Source: Glossina fuscipes (lineage: Eukaryota > Arthropoda > Insecta > Diptera > Glossinidae). Taken from it: a stretch of DNA of 64,000 nucleotides. The position numbers and the translations under genes are program-made. The notes under the pieces were generated by a model, which worked only from the letters and a program-made list of their open reading frames with translations, was not told the DNA's origin and did no database searches. The DNA lies in NCBI RefSeq assembly GCF_014805625.2, contig NW_023998416.1, positions 10,630,976 to 10,694,975 on the forward strand, written 5' to 3'. Below, piece after piece: positions 1 to 13,449 of this stretch. How positions within the stretch are numbered: the stretch's first letter is position 1; each line of letters begins with the position of its first letter.

Positions 1-3000
1 TCTGAAGCAATTGTAACTTGCTTATGTACATTGTTTTGAATATTTTGAATATTTTCTATGAAAGAAGTGAAACAGAGACAGTAACTTTTGCTGCTGCTGC
101 ATCAATTCTTCGAAAGAAGAAGATTAATAAAAACAACAAGAACTGAATGGCATTAGCGAGGAGTTCCTTATTGTTAAACTCAATTTTTTGATAAACGTTA
201 AAAAACTTTAAGTTCGAAATTTCATAGCGATTTAACCCCGATCTAACCACGATCAGGCTTTGACGCTCATTTGAATATTGATTTTCATATTTTTTGTTCA
301 ATTATTTCAAAAATTTATTTTTGAAAATGAAATATGGAATAAAAGTTAATATTAAAAGAAAAAAAAAAGTGTTTGCAGGTATAAGGTTAAAATTGTAGAT
401 TGCACACAAGGATATAAGACGAAGAGACAGACAAGCAGACAAGTTTATATAATAAAAGCCGGATCTAGCCCATTGTAAATAGCGTTCGTTCTTGACGAAA
501 ACAGGCCCTAGTACCAAATTTCATCAAAATATCGGAACGATTCCGACCTTTACGTTGAACACAAATATATAAGACGGACAGACAGATAGACAAATTCAGA
601 TCAATTCCGAAAAAAATGACTGAATCGATTGGTATAATAACAGACATATTTTTCCCAAGTCCTTCTGGGTATTATATAATAAACCTTTGCATCACAAGTG
701 GTTTAGAGTAAAAACTTGCAAACTTTTATATGGAGCTGACAAAAAAAAAAAAATATTTAAGCTACAGACAAAACAAAGAGCATTTTATCCCTATAATTAT
801 CATAAGTGATTAAGCGCCACATTAGCCTACAATTCGATGTCAAAACGCATGATCGGACTAGCAGTAATAACAGAAATATTTTTTACGATTTAATTTAGTT
901 TTCTTAAGTATTTGTTCATTTAAATATGGTTTATAATAGGCATCCTAGGGTCAAATGTTGGTAACTCTCAGAACTTATGCTAAATTGGCAGCTTCAATAA
1001 ACTTGATGTAAATGAGAAGAAAGTCCAACGTAACTTAGTAAAAAAAATTGTAGAAAAGTTTGAAATTTTTAGCATTGGTGTGCCTACTGGGTAAATCTTC
1101 TGCTACCCCCTTAAAGTTCTTTTTGTATTCATCAGATTCCTGCATCTACTCTTGTTTTTTTTTTTTGTTTCATCTCCTCAAGCTGCAATACTTTGCTCGG
1201 TACTAACAAGAATAGTAATTGTCGTAGGTTATTTGAAATTAAGTTAATAGATTCCCATTTAATGAAAGTTTTTTTGTTCTACAGATCGAAAGAAGATTTC
1301 GAATAATAGGGTTTCCAAGGATCTTCTAAAAATTACAAAGAAACATTTCAAAGCCTGACTGACTGCCTTGTTGGAAATTTTATTTTAAATTACTGCGGTA
1401 GATTTGTAATGGTATATGATATAATATATATATATATATATATAATAGCGCATTAAGATATTTTTCAAGTTTTTTGTTTTTTTTTTTGACAAAAACCCCT
1501 AGAATTGTGCAAAATACAAAGTTTAAGTTTTTAATGCCATTTTGATTGCAATATAAAACCGTATAATAAATGTAAATCTATATCGTATATTATACCATAT
1601 ATTTTTCAATAAAATTCTAAACACGAATTCATGATTATGACTGCTTTTTAATCACTTCTTTTTTCACTTAATATTTTATTATTATTTTTTCACATTCATC
1701 GCCTATATGTGGACACCCCGTTTAAGGTATAAGAAATATGACGACCTCGTTTGACTTGATGTCCATCATTTTTGGAAACTATAAAAACAGAGAAAATTAT
1801 GCTAAGATTAGCGATTATGCCGAGATTTGTTGACAAACCTGACCTGAAATTTGTGAAACCTAATTGCAACTAGAGATCCGTCATTGATTACTAAACATGA
1901 CAAACATGTGCTTCATGCGACTTTGTTTTTCATCTTCAATTTTCTATCACAGTTTTGTCTTTTTTGCGTAGAAGTTTCACTAATAGCTCTACTACTGCTT
2001 GCAATTATATTAATATGCTCTCTTGAATTATTCTTTAAGCCTTTCTCGATATTTATTGGAATCCTGCCTTTGGACATTTTAGATACGACTTGCATAATCC
2101 TCAACACAATGTTCCTAAATCCATTTATTTATTTGAAATCTCGTAATCATACTTTGTCGAGATAGAACCAAAGTAGAAAAAGAAATCCAAAAAATACCTT
2201 CTTTCCGCTTATGCATCGAATTTTTGGACAGCAATCGACGGTTAGGTGGATAACATTGGATTACGACTGCATCTTTGTCCTCAATCGATTCGGTACAGGA
2301 ACTAATTCCTTTGCCTGTTCGTGCCGAGCTTGTTTCGGAATTGGCGCCTTATGGGCTTGGTGGACCATGTAGGTACTATTTCTTTGGTCGAGTTAGGTCA
2401 CCCACACATCCAGGCATACCCACGACCACAAACCGAAAAGCTTCAAGATAGGGAATACGACGACGAGTTTAAGCCTGCGTACTTAAATCGGCTAATGTTC
2501 TACAATATATGAGGTTCACATTTGGTTTCCTGTTTACGGATTGCACCTTATATAAATATTTATCTACTCTTCATATCGTAGCACACTTTGATAAATTCTT
2601 CTCTAATATATATTAACAAATAAGTTCTTTCTCTCGCTGAAAAGGAGTAAAGAAGGAAGGATCTCTTTGTTCATATCGATCTTACAAACCGATCATGCAA
2701 ACTAAACCTTTGTATAAAAACAGGAAGTAACGAAACGAGACAAACAACTAATAGAACCATAACTTAAGGCAACTTATCATATAAAACAATCATCAAAAAG
2801 TCGTGCAAATTTTTCACGTGTTAATGAAAAATTGCTGACAATTGATTATCCTAATCAATGTCCCTAAGAACTTGCAATATGACAATGACTTTGGGCATTC
2901 GTTTAATATTATTTTCTCTAAGGCTATAACAATAAAGTGTTGCTGCCTTAATGGCCGTAAATGTTGCCAACGAAAAGCTGGGCAGCATTCATACATTCAT

Positions 3001-3760
3001 TCGTCATATACCTGATTTGAGTACTTTTTTCAATGCATTATAAATATTGATAAAAATCAAATACATCTGGATATCGTAATTAAAAAAATAATATAAACCT
3101 CGAGGATAAAAATTTTGTAAAATCAATCGCAATTAAGATGAAAAAATATTTACTTAAAATTATTAACGCGAAACTCAGATTTTAAAACAATAAAAGTTTA
3201 TTAAATCATTAAATTCGCAAATCGATTGTATCTTAGCAACACCGTCTCGCGTAATTCTATCCAATTAACATCTAACTTAAGAAATCATTTATTATATACA
3301 TGTTACGAGCCAAGAGGATTAGTTGTTATTCGTTTCCAGTCTTTGTAGTGAATTGTCTTAGAGGTGCCACATAACGCAACGCGAATTTCTAGAAGGATTC
3401 ATTTTATTGCAAATATTAGAATTTGTTGCAATTAGTTGGTCGTATCCCATTTCCTAAACGATTGAGTAGTCAGATGGGAAAGTTGCTTAAGTTTGTCGCG
3501 ATATTTTGATTCAACAAAGTCTCTATTGTGGGCTGAAACATATCTGTTCCAAGCAATTTAAAGGACATTTTTTTATAGTTCACATAACGATTCAAACGAT
3601 ATGCGCATTCACGCACCCACAAAAATTATTCGAGCAGAAATTAAAGATTTTCAGGAATTTATCTGCTGGACTTGTTTAGTGGCCACGAAGCCGCTTCAGA
3701 GTTGCATGCCATGCTAGTGGCAAGAAAAGAACTCAAGAAGCTATCCGATCAACTTTTTTA
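1..3760. other. non-coding or unresolved region
   Basis: Apart from the repeat copy at its start, I see no supportable gene. There is an AT dinucleotide run near 1421-1443 and several poly-T tracts. A hydrophobic open frame at 1884-2165 has only a TTG as possible start, and a 63-codon frame at 2321-2512 also lacks an ATG start. Neither has convincing splice sites or family resemblance. The region could contain further exons of the minus-strand gene whose first exon lies at 4078-3812, but I could not recognise any. Confidence 0.4.
405..715. repeat. degenerate dispersed repeat copy (cagacggacagac family)
   Basis: This stretch carries, in order, a 'taaatagcgttcgttcttga' block, 'caaatttcatcaaaatat', a 'gacggacagacagatagaca' tract, 'gaatcgattggtataataa', 'agtccttctgggt' and 'acaagtggtttagagta'. 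The same blocks recur in the same order near 22.3, 36.9, 55.3 and 57.7 kb, and reversed near 46.3 kb. No transposase is visible. I read it as a non-autonomous dispersed element in an advanced state of decay. Its class (MITE, INE-1-like Helitron or SINE) cannot be decided from these copies. Confidence 0.6.
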
Positions 3761-3811
3761 ATTTCGCTTAAAGAAAACCTAATAAATACGAATTTCTTTT
3801 TTATAACTCAC

Positions 3812-4078
3812 TTGGACGATGACACCAATGCAGTAAAATATAAATCTCCAAAATTCCAAGAATGCATTAAAATATCTCAGTAATTTGCTTTTAGAAATTC
3901 TTAGATGAAAAACTTGAATTTTTTTATTATTAAATTTTTTATTAATATTATCGCTTAAACGATTGCCGCTGTTCGAGGCATTGAATATGTGATGATATTC
4001 ATCCCTTAAATTTGTTGCTCGACTGTTGATGTTATTATTATCATGAAAATGGCTTTGATTATTATTTTCCTCAAGCAT
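3812..4078 (-). CDS. probable first coding exon of an unidentified membrane protein gene
   Basis: Minus-strand ATG at 4078 opens 89 codons ending exactly at a strong donor (CAA|GTGAGT at 3811), in phase 0. The predicted N-terminus is Asn/His-rich (EENNNQSHFHDNNN), then basic (KKFNNKKIQ, RISKSKLLR), and ends in an aromatic, hydrophobic segment (about residues 70-88, including FWRFIFYCIGVIVQ) that could be a membrane helix cut by the intron. Poly-Asn runs are typical of fly proteins. I do not recognise the family. No following exon is evident down to position 1, so the rest may lie off the left edge. The frame continues about 10 codons past the donor to a stop, so a 99-residue protein is the less likely alternative. 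Confidence 0.4.
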
Positions 4079-7000
4079 TTTGCTAAGATTTTTCTTAGGT
4101 TATTGCACTATTTTTAAACACAATTTTTTTTCTTTTTTTTAATTATATGTTTGCGTAAAGCTCGCAAATATTTTGTAAGAACTTTTTTTTGATATCTTGG
4201 AAAAGCGATATATATATAAACAATCAATAATAATGAAAATAATTGAAACTTAAAGCCGTTTTTTTTTTTTGCTCTGGCAAAATTTATTTATTTATATTTA
4301 TTGCAATTTTTTCTAAAACAATTTTGTTTTTCTTTTCTGTTAATATAGCACAAAATCGTTTTCGCGGTACATACACAAGCATACGCATATAAAACAGAAT
4401 TTTAGTTGCGTTGGCACGTCCGCTCTCATGAGCGTAACAAACATTTGTGAACGTTGAAACGTTAAAACGACACCAGAAAGCCTTCTTAACTTAACTACGG
4501 GTATAAACAGCGATGAATGCGAATGTTTTTGTTTGGTTTTCTGTCGTTTTTTTTCATTTTTCATTTTTCTTTTTTTGTTTTTTTTTTGTTATTTTTTTTT
4601 TTCATTATAATTATTTTATTTTTGTTTTCGTTTTTGTTTTTCTATAATAATTCTGTGTTGTGTGGATTTAGCAAGCACTCGAGCTTAATGTATCTGCAAA
4701 AGTACCCTTAGCTTTTTCTTTATACTCTCTAGACTACTGCTGCTGCTGCTGCTGGTTGGGTTGGTTGTACCAGTAGTTGACGATCAAATGTTTATGTTTT
4801 TTCAACATATATTACATACATATCTATGTTAAAGCTAACATTTGCAAGTAAGTAAGTAAGTGAGTGAGTGAGTGAATGAGCGAGTGCGCTGCTTATTCCT
4901 CTTAACCTTTCATTATCAAAGACTATTTGTTTTTACTGTTTTTACTTTCAAGATAAAACACCGCACAACATAGACCTTCATTCGGTGGTCATTTCTTTTA
5001 GTTTTCTTTCTTTCATTATTCAATTTATGTTTCGGTTATGCTTTAAAGCACATACGCATATAAAGATGTTTTTTTTTTTTTTTTATTATTTTTTAATGAT
5101 TGCATAATGATTTCAGTCATCATTGAAATGATTTACTACACAGTAATTAGGGAAGAGTGGATGATTAAAAACTGCGAAAAGTAGAAACGAACGAAAAAAA
5201 AAAATTAATAAAATTTACAAATGGTTTTATAGAAAACCTTGCATTAGCTAACACTAATATCAGTTATTAAAATCATTTACATATGAGTCAATTAAATGAT
5301 TTTTAATCCATAAAACGTTTCTATCATGTCTATAATCATTTATTTTACTTGATAATTTCTCGTGTACTTTTTTTATAATTTCATTTAAAAGTCAATAAAA
5401 AAGTCTATCATTTAATAATTATTTATGAACATTTGATATTTGATGCTCTACTTGTTCGAAGCATGCGCTTTAGGTCACAGCTCAATAACAGCTGAGACCT
5501 TGCGTTGAACGAATCCTAGTTGCAGGGTTATCGCTGCCTGGGTATGTTTTGCACTCAGGCCTTACCGTTGTGTGGTTACTTTCCGCGTAATCCGATTCAA
5601 ACCCCAAATGTTATGCTTTAAGCTAACTATTTGCATAAAATACTCATAAATTTAGAAAAAGATGCAAAGTATTTTTAGAAAATTTATAAAATTAATATGA
5701 AATACATTATATATATATATATATATATATTCACGGCACCCATCAATTTCACAGGTTTTTGATTTCAAGTTTAAAAATTTTGCATAAGGAAGTCGATATC
5801 TTTAGATGTTTTATACTGGTTTCTAATTATTAATGCAGCAAATATACAAATTTAATCCTTTTTTTTTATGGGACACGCCCAACTTTACCATTTTAATGTT
5901 TGATGCGAATCGTCGCACTCGCAAAAATGAAGATAGGAATCTAAAGTTTCGCACAAACATTTCCTAATCGATTAAATATACGAGACACGATCTGGTCAAA
6001 GGAAGGAAACTAGAACAACCCACGAATCGTCGATGCTTCCCACGAATATATTTTCAAAAAGTTATCATTCATATGTTTATGATGATCACTTTCGTGTTCA
6101 GTCGAAGAGTGGTTCTAATCGGATTACTAATCCCTCCACTATTAACGATAAATTGCGATTCAATGCGCCTATCTTCTACAATGTGGGATGGAATGTTTGT
6201 GCTCAGTTTCAGCTTGCTGTCTTCATATTTGCGATTGTGATGATTTATAATATTTACGGGTTTCCGTAAACCGGTTATTACATATCCTGAATCACATCGT
6301 CGCAAACAAATGTAAGAATGATAAAGAAATGTGGAAATAGCAGTATACGTAACGGTTGAATTCGATGATTTTGATCTTCTTCTACAGAAACTAAAAGATT
6401 TCGAATTAATATTATTGATATATTCGGCCTAAGCTGATGCTAATCATGGAGCTCTCGAACTTCTTCCTTTAAATTCAAATCAAAATCTTCTGCCGAAGAC
6501 CACCAAACTCGTTCAAAGGCTTATGGTGTTGTTTCTCCATTATATACCTATTGTCGGTTTTTGGTCTCAAGGGCTTAAAAGTGGCGACACGAATTGCCTG
6601 AATATGCCACTTACTGGCCAATTGTTGCAAGAGTTGTCCTGGATACACTCTTGCAGCTCGAATAGGAATTTCAGCCACGCCCAGCTTACTCGTCGCGCCA
6701 TGGCACCTCCTGGTTACCACTTGTTCAGACCGGTGCTGGCACGCGGGTACGCAAAGTTGAAAAAGCGCAGTGGATGGATCGCTGCCAAACCGATATAAGT
6801 TCTGTCGACAAGATAACCATAAGCCATGTTGCCAGAACTATTGCAAAATGTTGTTGAAGAGTACCAATATTCCACAATAAATGCTTTTTTCAAGTGAAAA
6901 AATGATCGATATTTTTGCAAAGGCCTAATAAATCCGAATAAGTGAATTTCTGTACTTTTCCACTTTTCAAGGAAAATAAAAAGATCTTTAGCGGTTGAAA

Positions 7001-7539
7001 ATTTAAGGCTATAATTAGATAATAATTAAATAAATAAGTAAACATGTCACTGCATAGAAAACGCAATAAGCTGGAGAAATATTTTCTCAATTTATAATTA
7101 ATCTGCTTTGTTATTGTTTTGTTTATTTATTTTTTTCTTTAAATGATTGCTTAAATTGCAGCGGCCACTATTAATTTTTATGTATTAACGGGATAATAGC
7201 AGTTGAACTTTAATACAATCGCAAAATGATTATAGCAGTTTCGAAGAAATTTACAATACCACTGCAAATAAATCAATAAAGTGCTTAGACTAGAACTTCC
7301 TTCTAGATTACCTAACTTGCAGTCGCATTAAAAACTCATAGATAAGTTAAATATGAATATAGTTTCAATACAAGTAAATATCAAGTGTAGCATGCACGAT
7401 AGAGTAAACCTGATCATATCGTTATAGCGAATTATTGGTTTAAACGGCAAATGATTGTAGAATTTTAAGCAAACTATAAAACACTAAAGCGAAACAATGT
7501 TTCTGCCAAAGAAATCAATAGCTTTATTGTGCAAATTGA

Positions 7540-7705
7540 CGGATGGATGGATGGATTTTAGGGTTTGACCCCATTCATCAATCAGAATGTATGTAACAGA
7601 TACTACGCAGACGCGGATGCATTATGGTTTGATACTAATCAAGAATATGTATACTTTGTGGTGTCCCTGATGCTTCCTTCTGGGCATTGCAGACGTCTTG
7701 ACTAA
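7540..7705. repeat. degenerate dispersed repeat copy
   Basis: A 'gacggatggatggatgga' tract is followed by 'caagaatatgtatacttt', 'gtggtgtccctgatgcttcc' and 'ttctgggcattgcagacgt'. This arrangement of a GACGGA tract, an 'aatatatatactttgtggggtc'-like block and a 'cttctgggtgttacaaac'-like block is, from general knowledge, common in intergenic DNA of higher flies. It resembles the other copies listed here only in the tract and the 'cttctgggt' block. No coding capacity is seen. Confidence 0.45.
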
Positions 7706-8752
7706 ATGATGTTTCGATAATGGCTATAAACAAATGTTTTACTAAGCTTTCATTTAAAAGATTTAAAGAACCTACAAAGTAAAAAGTTTATTCCGGCTAC
7801 TTTTACATGGTTGTATGTTACATAAGTTGATCTTTTTATGCTCGGTAGAGCGGATCAAACAACATGCAAAACAAGGCCTAAGGCGAATGTTACCTTTAAT
7901 CCTAGACTGATCGATCAATTCTCGTTGCTTTTTGAAACTGTTGCTTGGTGGTGTTTTTTTTTTTTTTTTTTTTTGCAATCTCTGGTAAATGAATGCCATT
8001 TGCTGAGTTGTATAAGGCACACTATCATTCTAATCGCGCCTCTAACACGCTTGCCGTGACCAATATGCTAACAAAGGCAGCACAAAATAAACAATTACAG
8101 CCATTAAGCTATTGATTAGAAAATGAAAAAAAATAAAATAAAATATATATTAATCGGAGATTTTTATTTGTAGATGTGATGTGAAAAAAAAAAAATGCAC
8201 TAATCGGAGGTGTTTTTTTTTTTTCTAGATTTTCCCCTTTTTATCAACATCATATTACATTGTAAGAATTTAAATATTTTTTTATTCGTTGCATTTATAA
8301 TAGAATGGAATAATTAAACAAATACAAGTAATAGTCTTTTAATAAGTATGTAAGTAATAAAAAAAAGTAAGTAATTTATAATTTCTACAATGAAAGCACA
8401 ATTTCAATTTCAAGCTTCGATTGAGCGCTAAAGTCGAAATTCGTTTAGATGAAGAAAACTTTCGAAGACATATTAGGGAGATATTAAAGTAACTCTAAGG
8501 TATCGTGTGTTATTCTTTCATAACTGAAGAAAAGTTAAAAGTCTCGTTTAAGCTAATTATAATTTGAAAATAACTTGAGGATTATTATTGAAAGGAAAAA
8601 ATTATTTTTTAACGATTCCTATAATGAATTGTATATAATTTTATTATAGTGAAATTACAATCAGTTTTAACATTGTTTCGTACAGAAAACCTCCTTCTTA
8701 ATCACTTGAACTTTTAATCTTTATACGACGTATATAGACATACATATGCGCA

Positions 8753-8756
<4 letters not shown>

Positions 8757-8793
<37 letters not shown>

Positions 8794-8872
8794 ATAATTA
8801 CAAATATGAATTATCATTTGAAGTAATTAATTGTTTTTTATTATTATTATTATTATTACTATTATTATTATA
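8757..8872. repeat. TA and TTA microsatellites
   Basis: A pure TA run of about 30 bp (8757-8787) is followed after 50 bp by an imperfect TTA trinucleotide run (8841-8872). Both are simple-sequence DNA with no coding sign. Confidence 0.85.
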
Positions 8873-9853
8873 CAGGTGAACTGAGCTAATAATTGCATAT
8901 GTATTAGGTAGTGCTGCTAAAGAGTAAATATTAAATAGAATTAAGCGACTTAATTAATTAAAAGAAATAATGCATAACATTGTTATATCTTTCTACAACT
9001 AATGGTTGTTTGGTGCTGAATAAACCACTTTTTATTTCTTTTTTTTTTTTTTTTTTTTTTTTACATATTAGCTACATTTTGAAACAACGGAGCAAAGACG
9101 AGTTACGGAAATCAACCATCTAAGATAAAGTACTTATAATAAGCTAAGGCGGAATCATGTTTCTCACTTCGTCTACTAAACAATGTATTTAAATATCGTT
9201 CTGAGAAATAAATTAGAAATTAAATATTTTAAAATATTGTATACAAAATCTATATATCTACATCCAATTAAATAATCATGGTTAAGAATTTTTCGAAAAA
9301 GATCAAATTAATCAAGAATATAATCTTTGGTTAATAAATAGTAGCGATATAATAAAAAGGTGTTAATTAATTGAAGTTTTGTACCTAATTTGAACGTTAA
9401 ACTGTAAAAAGTTTATATACATCATTTGTGCGTGTATTCCTATTTGGGAATTATTTACGAATTTTATGCCCATTTTAGAGTAGATGTTAGCTACTTACAG
9501 TCGCTTGCTCTAGTATGTTTATTACCCATTAGTTGTTAAAGTGAGCATCTTTGCGCCTGAAAATGAAATTTTATAAAACATGTCATGTTTCAATGTTGTT
9601 AGCGCAATCTCTGTGATGCTGCCAACACGATTTATAAGCCTAGATAATTTATCAGAATTTAATATTAAAAGACGTTAAGTGTGAGATCGAAAGTCGGCTT
9701 TCGCTTCAGTTTCATTCTATTAGATATATATTAGGAGCAGCCTTAGACGACTTTGACGGACGAGACGAGAGACATAGTTGATTTCATTCAAAGATCGACC
9801 ATGCGGCTCTAAATGAAATCGGGCCATCGGGTGCCAACAACGATAATTCCACA

Positions 9854-9929
9854 ATGTTCGATTTCCGTCTTGTCTTTCTTCTAGCTTTAGCTTTCAACCT
9901 GAGCAAACATCTACTCATCAACCTCATCT
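9854..9929 (+). CDS. candidate first coding exon of the SLC7/CAT-like transporter gene
   Basis: ATG at 9854 has a favourable fly context (A at -3) and opens 25 codons plus one base, ending at a consensus donor (ATCT|GTAAGT at 9930). The peptide (MFDFRLVFLLALAFN then LSKHLLINLI) is hydrophobic, as expected for the first membrane helix of an APC-family transporter. Its phase fits the acceptor at 19220 exactly, giving a junction Tyr codon (T|AT) and one continuous 682-codon frame with the downstream exons. The link is inferred: the intron would be 9.3 kb. Against it, a short upstream frame starting at 9809 (ATGAAATCG) overlaps this start in another frame. Confidence 0.45.
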
Positions 9930-12900
9930 GTAAGTAATAAAGGCATCTTATAAACGGATATGTTTTAACGATTAACTAATAATCCAATTGTAAGATATGT
10001 AAAGTAACTGTATCATAGATGGAGTTGTTTAAGTGAAGAATAAAAGTAAGCATCGTTGGTAAAGTGCAGTGAATATGACAAAGTGAGAATTATTAAGAAA
10101 GCCAGTTTCGAGAAAATCGAGCGTAAAGTTTCAAGTGTCAATTTTAAAGATACAAGTGGCTTAGGTGATTTATATAAAGCGGTGGCAAAGTAGTGACTAA
10201 AATTGTTTTTTCCCAAATTGCACTCAAAATGTCTTCAATACCGGTTTACTCGGTATGCTCGCAAAATCGATTTTCTGAAATAGTTTAAGAACTTGTGTTT
10301 CCCATAACCATTAACGCACGGTTGAAAGAACACGAAAAAAGTCTTAAGGTTAAGTTTCTTCGCCAGACTTAGGTAAGCTAGCAAACAAAACTAACCTAAA
10401 CCTTCAGAGTCCCATTTTTTAAGACAGTCACAGCGTAAAAGTTAGCGCGAATTACATCGTCCCTCCTTTTTGAAAGCTGTAAAAATATATTATGCCTGCC
10501 TATCTGCATTACCTTCTTGTTGTCCATAAGCTAGACCTTTCTCTTGTGGACGAGACGAATAGTCTCAATAATTTTTGTCGCGAACATATTGTGGTGGCCG
10601 AAATACTCTGATGCGATAATGCGAACGGCAGTGTAGCTTTTTCAAAAGCTTTCTTAAGAACAGATATCAGAGCATTAGTCCTTCTCCTCTCTATTGCTTC
10701 TTGGATACTTTTATTAGGATGCCTAATAATAGTGGCGCCTTGTATAATTTTGTTCCTAGGTGAGTCGTCTAGTTTGCACTTACCTGTACTATTACGACGG
10801 TCCTGCAGATATAAAACTCTACCGATAACCTATCGTCGTTGAGGTGTGCAAGTATGTTCTGATACGTTTTGAAACAGACTCTAGTTCCTAGCGTTCAGTA
10901 TTGGGAGAGAATAAGCAAAGTTCATATGACCTCAACCTAAATCGACGGGAATAACAAATAAGGCTATCGCTAACATTGCTAATACTTTTTTTTTTTTGAT
11001 TAAACAATGCCGCTTTTACAAACATTAGCCTATCATTCATAGTTAAGACAACAATAAAATGCAAGTAGCTTGACTCGAAAAAAATCTAATTCAATGTTTA
11101 GCTAACATAAAAAAAAAAAAAGACGGGTGGCTAGATATTTATATACATACATAATATATAAACACATAAACTTTACTGTGTATGTATATGGATTCATTGA
11201 CCTACAAATAGACGGACGCTCCGAAATGAATATTTATTAATTAAAAATAAAAATAAAAGTGATATATAATACAATAGCCATCTCGATAATAAAATAAATA
11301 TTTAAACATAAATTAAGTTTAATATATAAATATTAACTGTATAAACAATCGTTGACTTACGACTTAACTACCATTTGCGGTACATTTTAACTTGCATTAA
11401 ATCTCTGCTATGAACGTTTTCTTACAATTTTTTAACAATTAATTTTTATTTAATTTGCATTTATTAATTCCCAGCCGGCAAAGCTGAGCACATACTAGAC
11501 TTACCTTTGCGTTTGTGACACGCAGAAATAAGCTCTAGGCCACTCTCTAAAATGTACATATCCTTGAATCGTGTAAGAGTCTGAATTCAATTTCAAATTC
11601 CTTTGCGATCTATCTACCTGTTTCTATTCTGAGCACTACTCGCCGCAGAAGTTGTGGTGGAAAGCTGAAGTTTAGCTTATACACTCTTCACTTATCCACA
11701 CAGAATGTTTATAGCAAATATGGGTTTCAAGTTTATTCAAAGCCTAATATAAAGAAAAAACTGTCTGTAGCGATTTTACGTGGACATCTACGCCACTGAG
11801 TGTTTAATGCTCCCTCCTCAATGCCCAATGTCATACACATTCACTACAAAGCAACAATCTCCACAGATTAAGGGACACCACTTTTTTAGAGCGCCGGAAT
11901 GAAGTAAAGATATAAACTGAGCTCTTTCCTCTTCTGTGAGCTAGACGAGGCCCAGCTAACACTCCGCTATTTCACGCCTGCACGCTGCTGGAGTGACGAC
12001 ATCTCCCTAAAACCCTTTCGCAACGGACAGGAGGGAGACTTCGCACCTCCCGCACACTCGCTGCAAGGAGTAGAGCAGCTGTCCGTAGGTTAATGTCCCG
12101 ACCGTTCTTAATAGTACGGTCTATAATGCTTTCGCGTCCATCTTGAAGTGCCATCCGGTATTTTTTTTGGAAAACTTTTCGTGTCTAAGGAGAAATATGG
12201 GCAAAACAATGCCATGATCTGGGCCCCTCTACTTCTCCTCTAAGAATTTGCACAGGTCAACCACGTCTTTATCCGAACCATATAAAGAAGTACTTCTCAT
12301 CGTATTGTTACTGAAAAATCCCTGGCAGGCGTTCTATCCACATTTATCGCAAGACCGACACGCTTTTCTCTCTTTAGTGAGACCAAACGTGTGTGGTCTG
12401 TTACAGTCAGATGAAGTGGCTCATACCAAACGCTGCTAAATTATCGAATTCATTGGTTCGGTATTCAAGGAACGGACAGGATATGAAGGAAGAGAACCCA
12501 ATGGCCCTTTTTTACATATCTTTCGCCCATCTATCCGTATTAAAAAACCGGTTCGTGACACAATCAAATGTGACACTTAATTGGAAATATAGGAGGCTCG
12601 TGCCCTTCCCATTTATTCTTATCGATAAGCAACGCTTTTGGTCGTACAAAGATGTGAAAAAAACGACTCGATTAATAGTTCGCGGGGCAAACGTGGAGAT
12701 TTTCAAAGCCTTCGCATCCGCTAATTATTAGGTGGACGAAAAAATAGCTAGAGATAGGCAATATTTCGAATAAAACATTTTTTATCACTTTCATGCACCA
12801 AATCCGTCATTTCTGTAAAAACTTCCGTTTTCATATTTACATATCTAGGTACTCAGCAAAGCTTAACCCTCTGATGGAATATTCAATCTACTTCCCAATC

Positions 12901-13449
12901 GTTAGACTAGGTGGTTAGTCTACTCGGTCTACTAATTAAATATATAAAATATAGATGACTAAGGTTTTGAAAACTTTCTTTTATTTGAATTCTTAGCTAA
13001 GGGAGAACATCTCCTATACAAATTTTTGCAAAAAAAAGAAAAATATTTAAAAAAAAAAAATACTGTATATCGTATAGCACAGTTTGCTGCCTCGGTCAAA
13101 TAATAGCATCTACTTTCTCAACTACAAGGCTTTTCATTCATATCAGCCGTTTGTTTACTTTTTTGTTTTAGAATTTTTGCTGAGCAAACCAATTAAGTTT
13201 TTAAGTATCATTCATGTCAAGTGAGAAAATTTTCAAAGCAACGGAATAAACAAATGTATTTGTTTTTGTAATCTATTTACGTTCTCTTGTCTTTGTTCTC
13301 TCGCTCTATCTTTAGGGCAAGATAAACAATTGGAGAAGAGCTTTACTCGTCTTAAGGCGAATCTTATACACCTACCTCAAGTCAAAAACACACTTTCTTT
13401 TCTTTAAATTGGCATGTGTCGGTAGTTCTAAATCATTTTTGCGTTTAGC

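Larger units (their letters stand above)
4079..9690. other. long gene-free stretch with simple repeats and repeat debris
   Basis: I find no supportable gene. Simple sequences include long T runs (4120-4640), a CTG run near 4737-4757, a GTAA/GTGA tetranucleotide run (4848-4880), AT runs at 5708-5730 and 8757-8787, and TTA repeats at 8841-8872. A more GC-rich patch at 6480-6830 has frame-shifted open segments on the minus strand that look like decayed coding sequence, but I could not name a source. Confidence 0.4.

Noticed and set aside
1884..2165. 93-codon hydrophobic frame
   Set aside because: Only TTG is available as a start, and the hydrophobicity follows from T-rich sequence.
4848..4880. 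CRISPR-like short regular repeat
   Set aside because: It is a GTAA/GTGA tetranucleotide microsatellite without spacers; the genome is eukaryotic.
5481..5620. Further tRNA-like SINE head
   Set aside because: A B-box-like 'cgattcaaacc' is present in reverse, but two positions mismatch and neither A box nor the shared tail is seen.
12393..12731. 112-codon plus-strand frame
   Set aside because: No recognisable domain, GTG rather than ATG at the track start (an internal ATG is at 12411), no splice or promoter context; left as a chance or relic frame in the putative intron.
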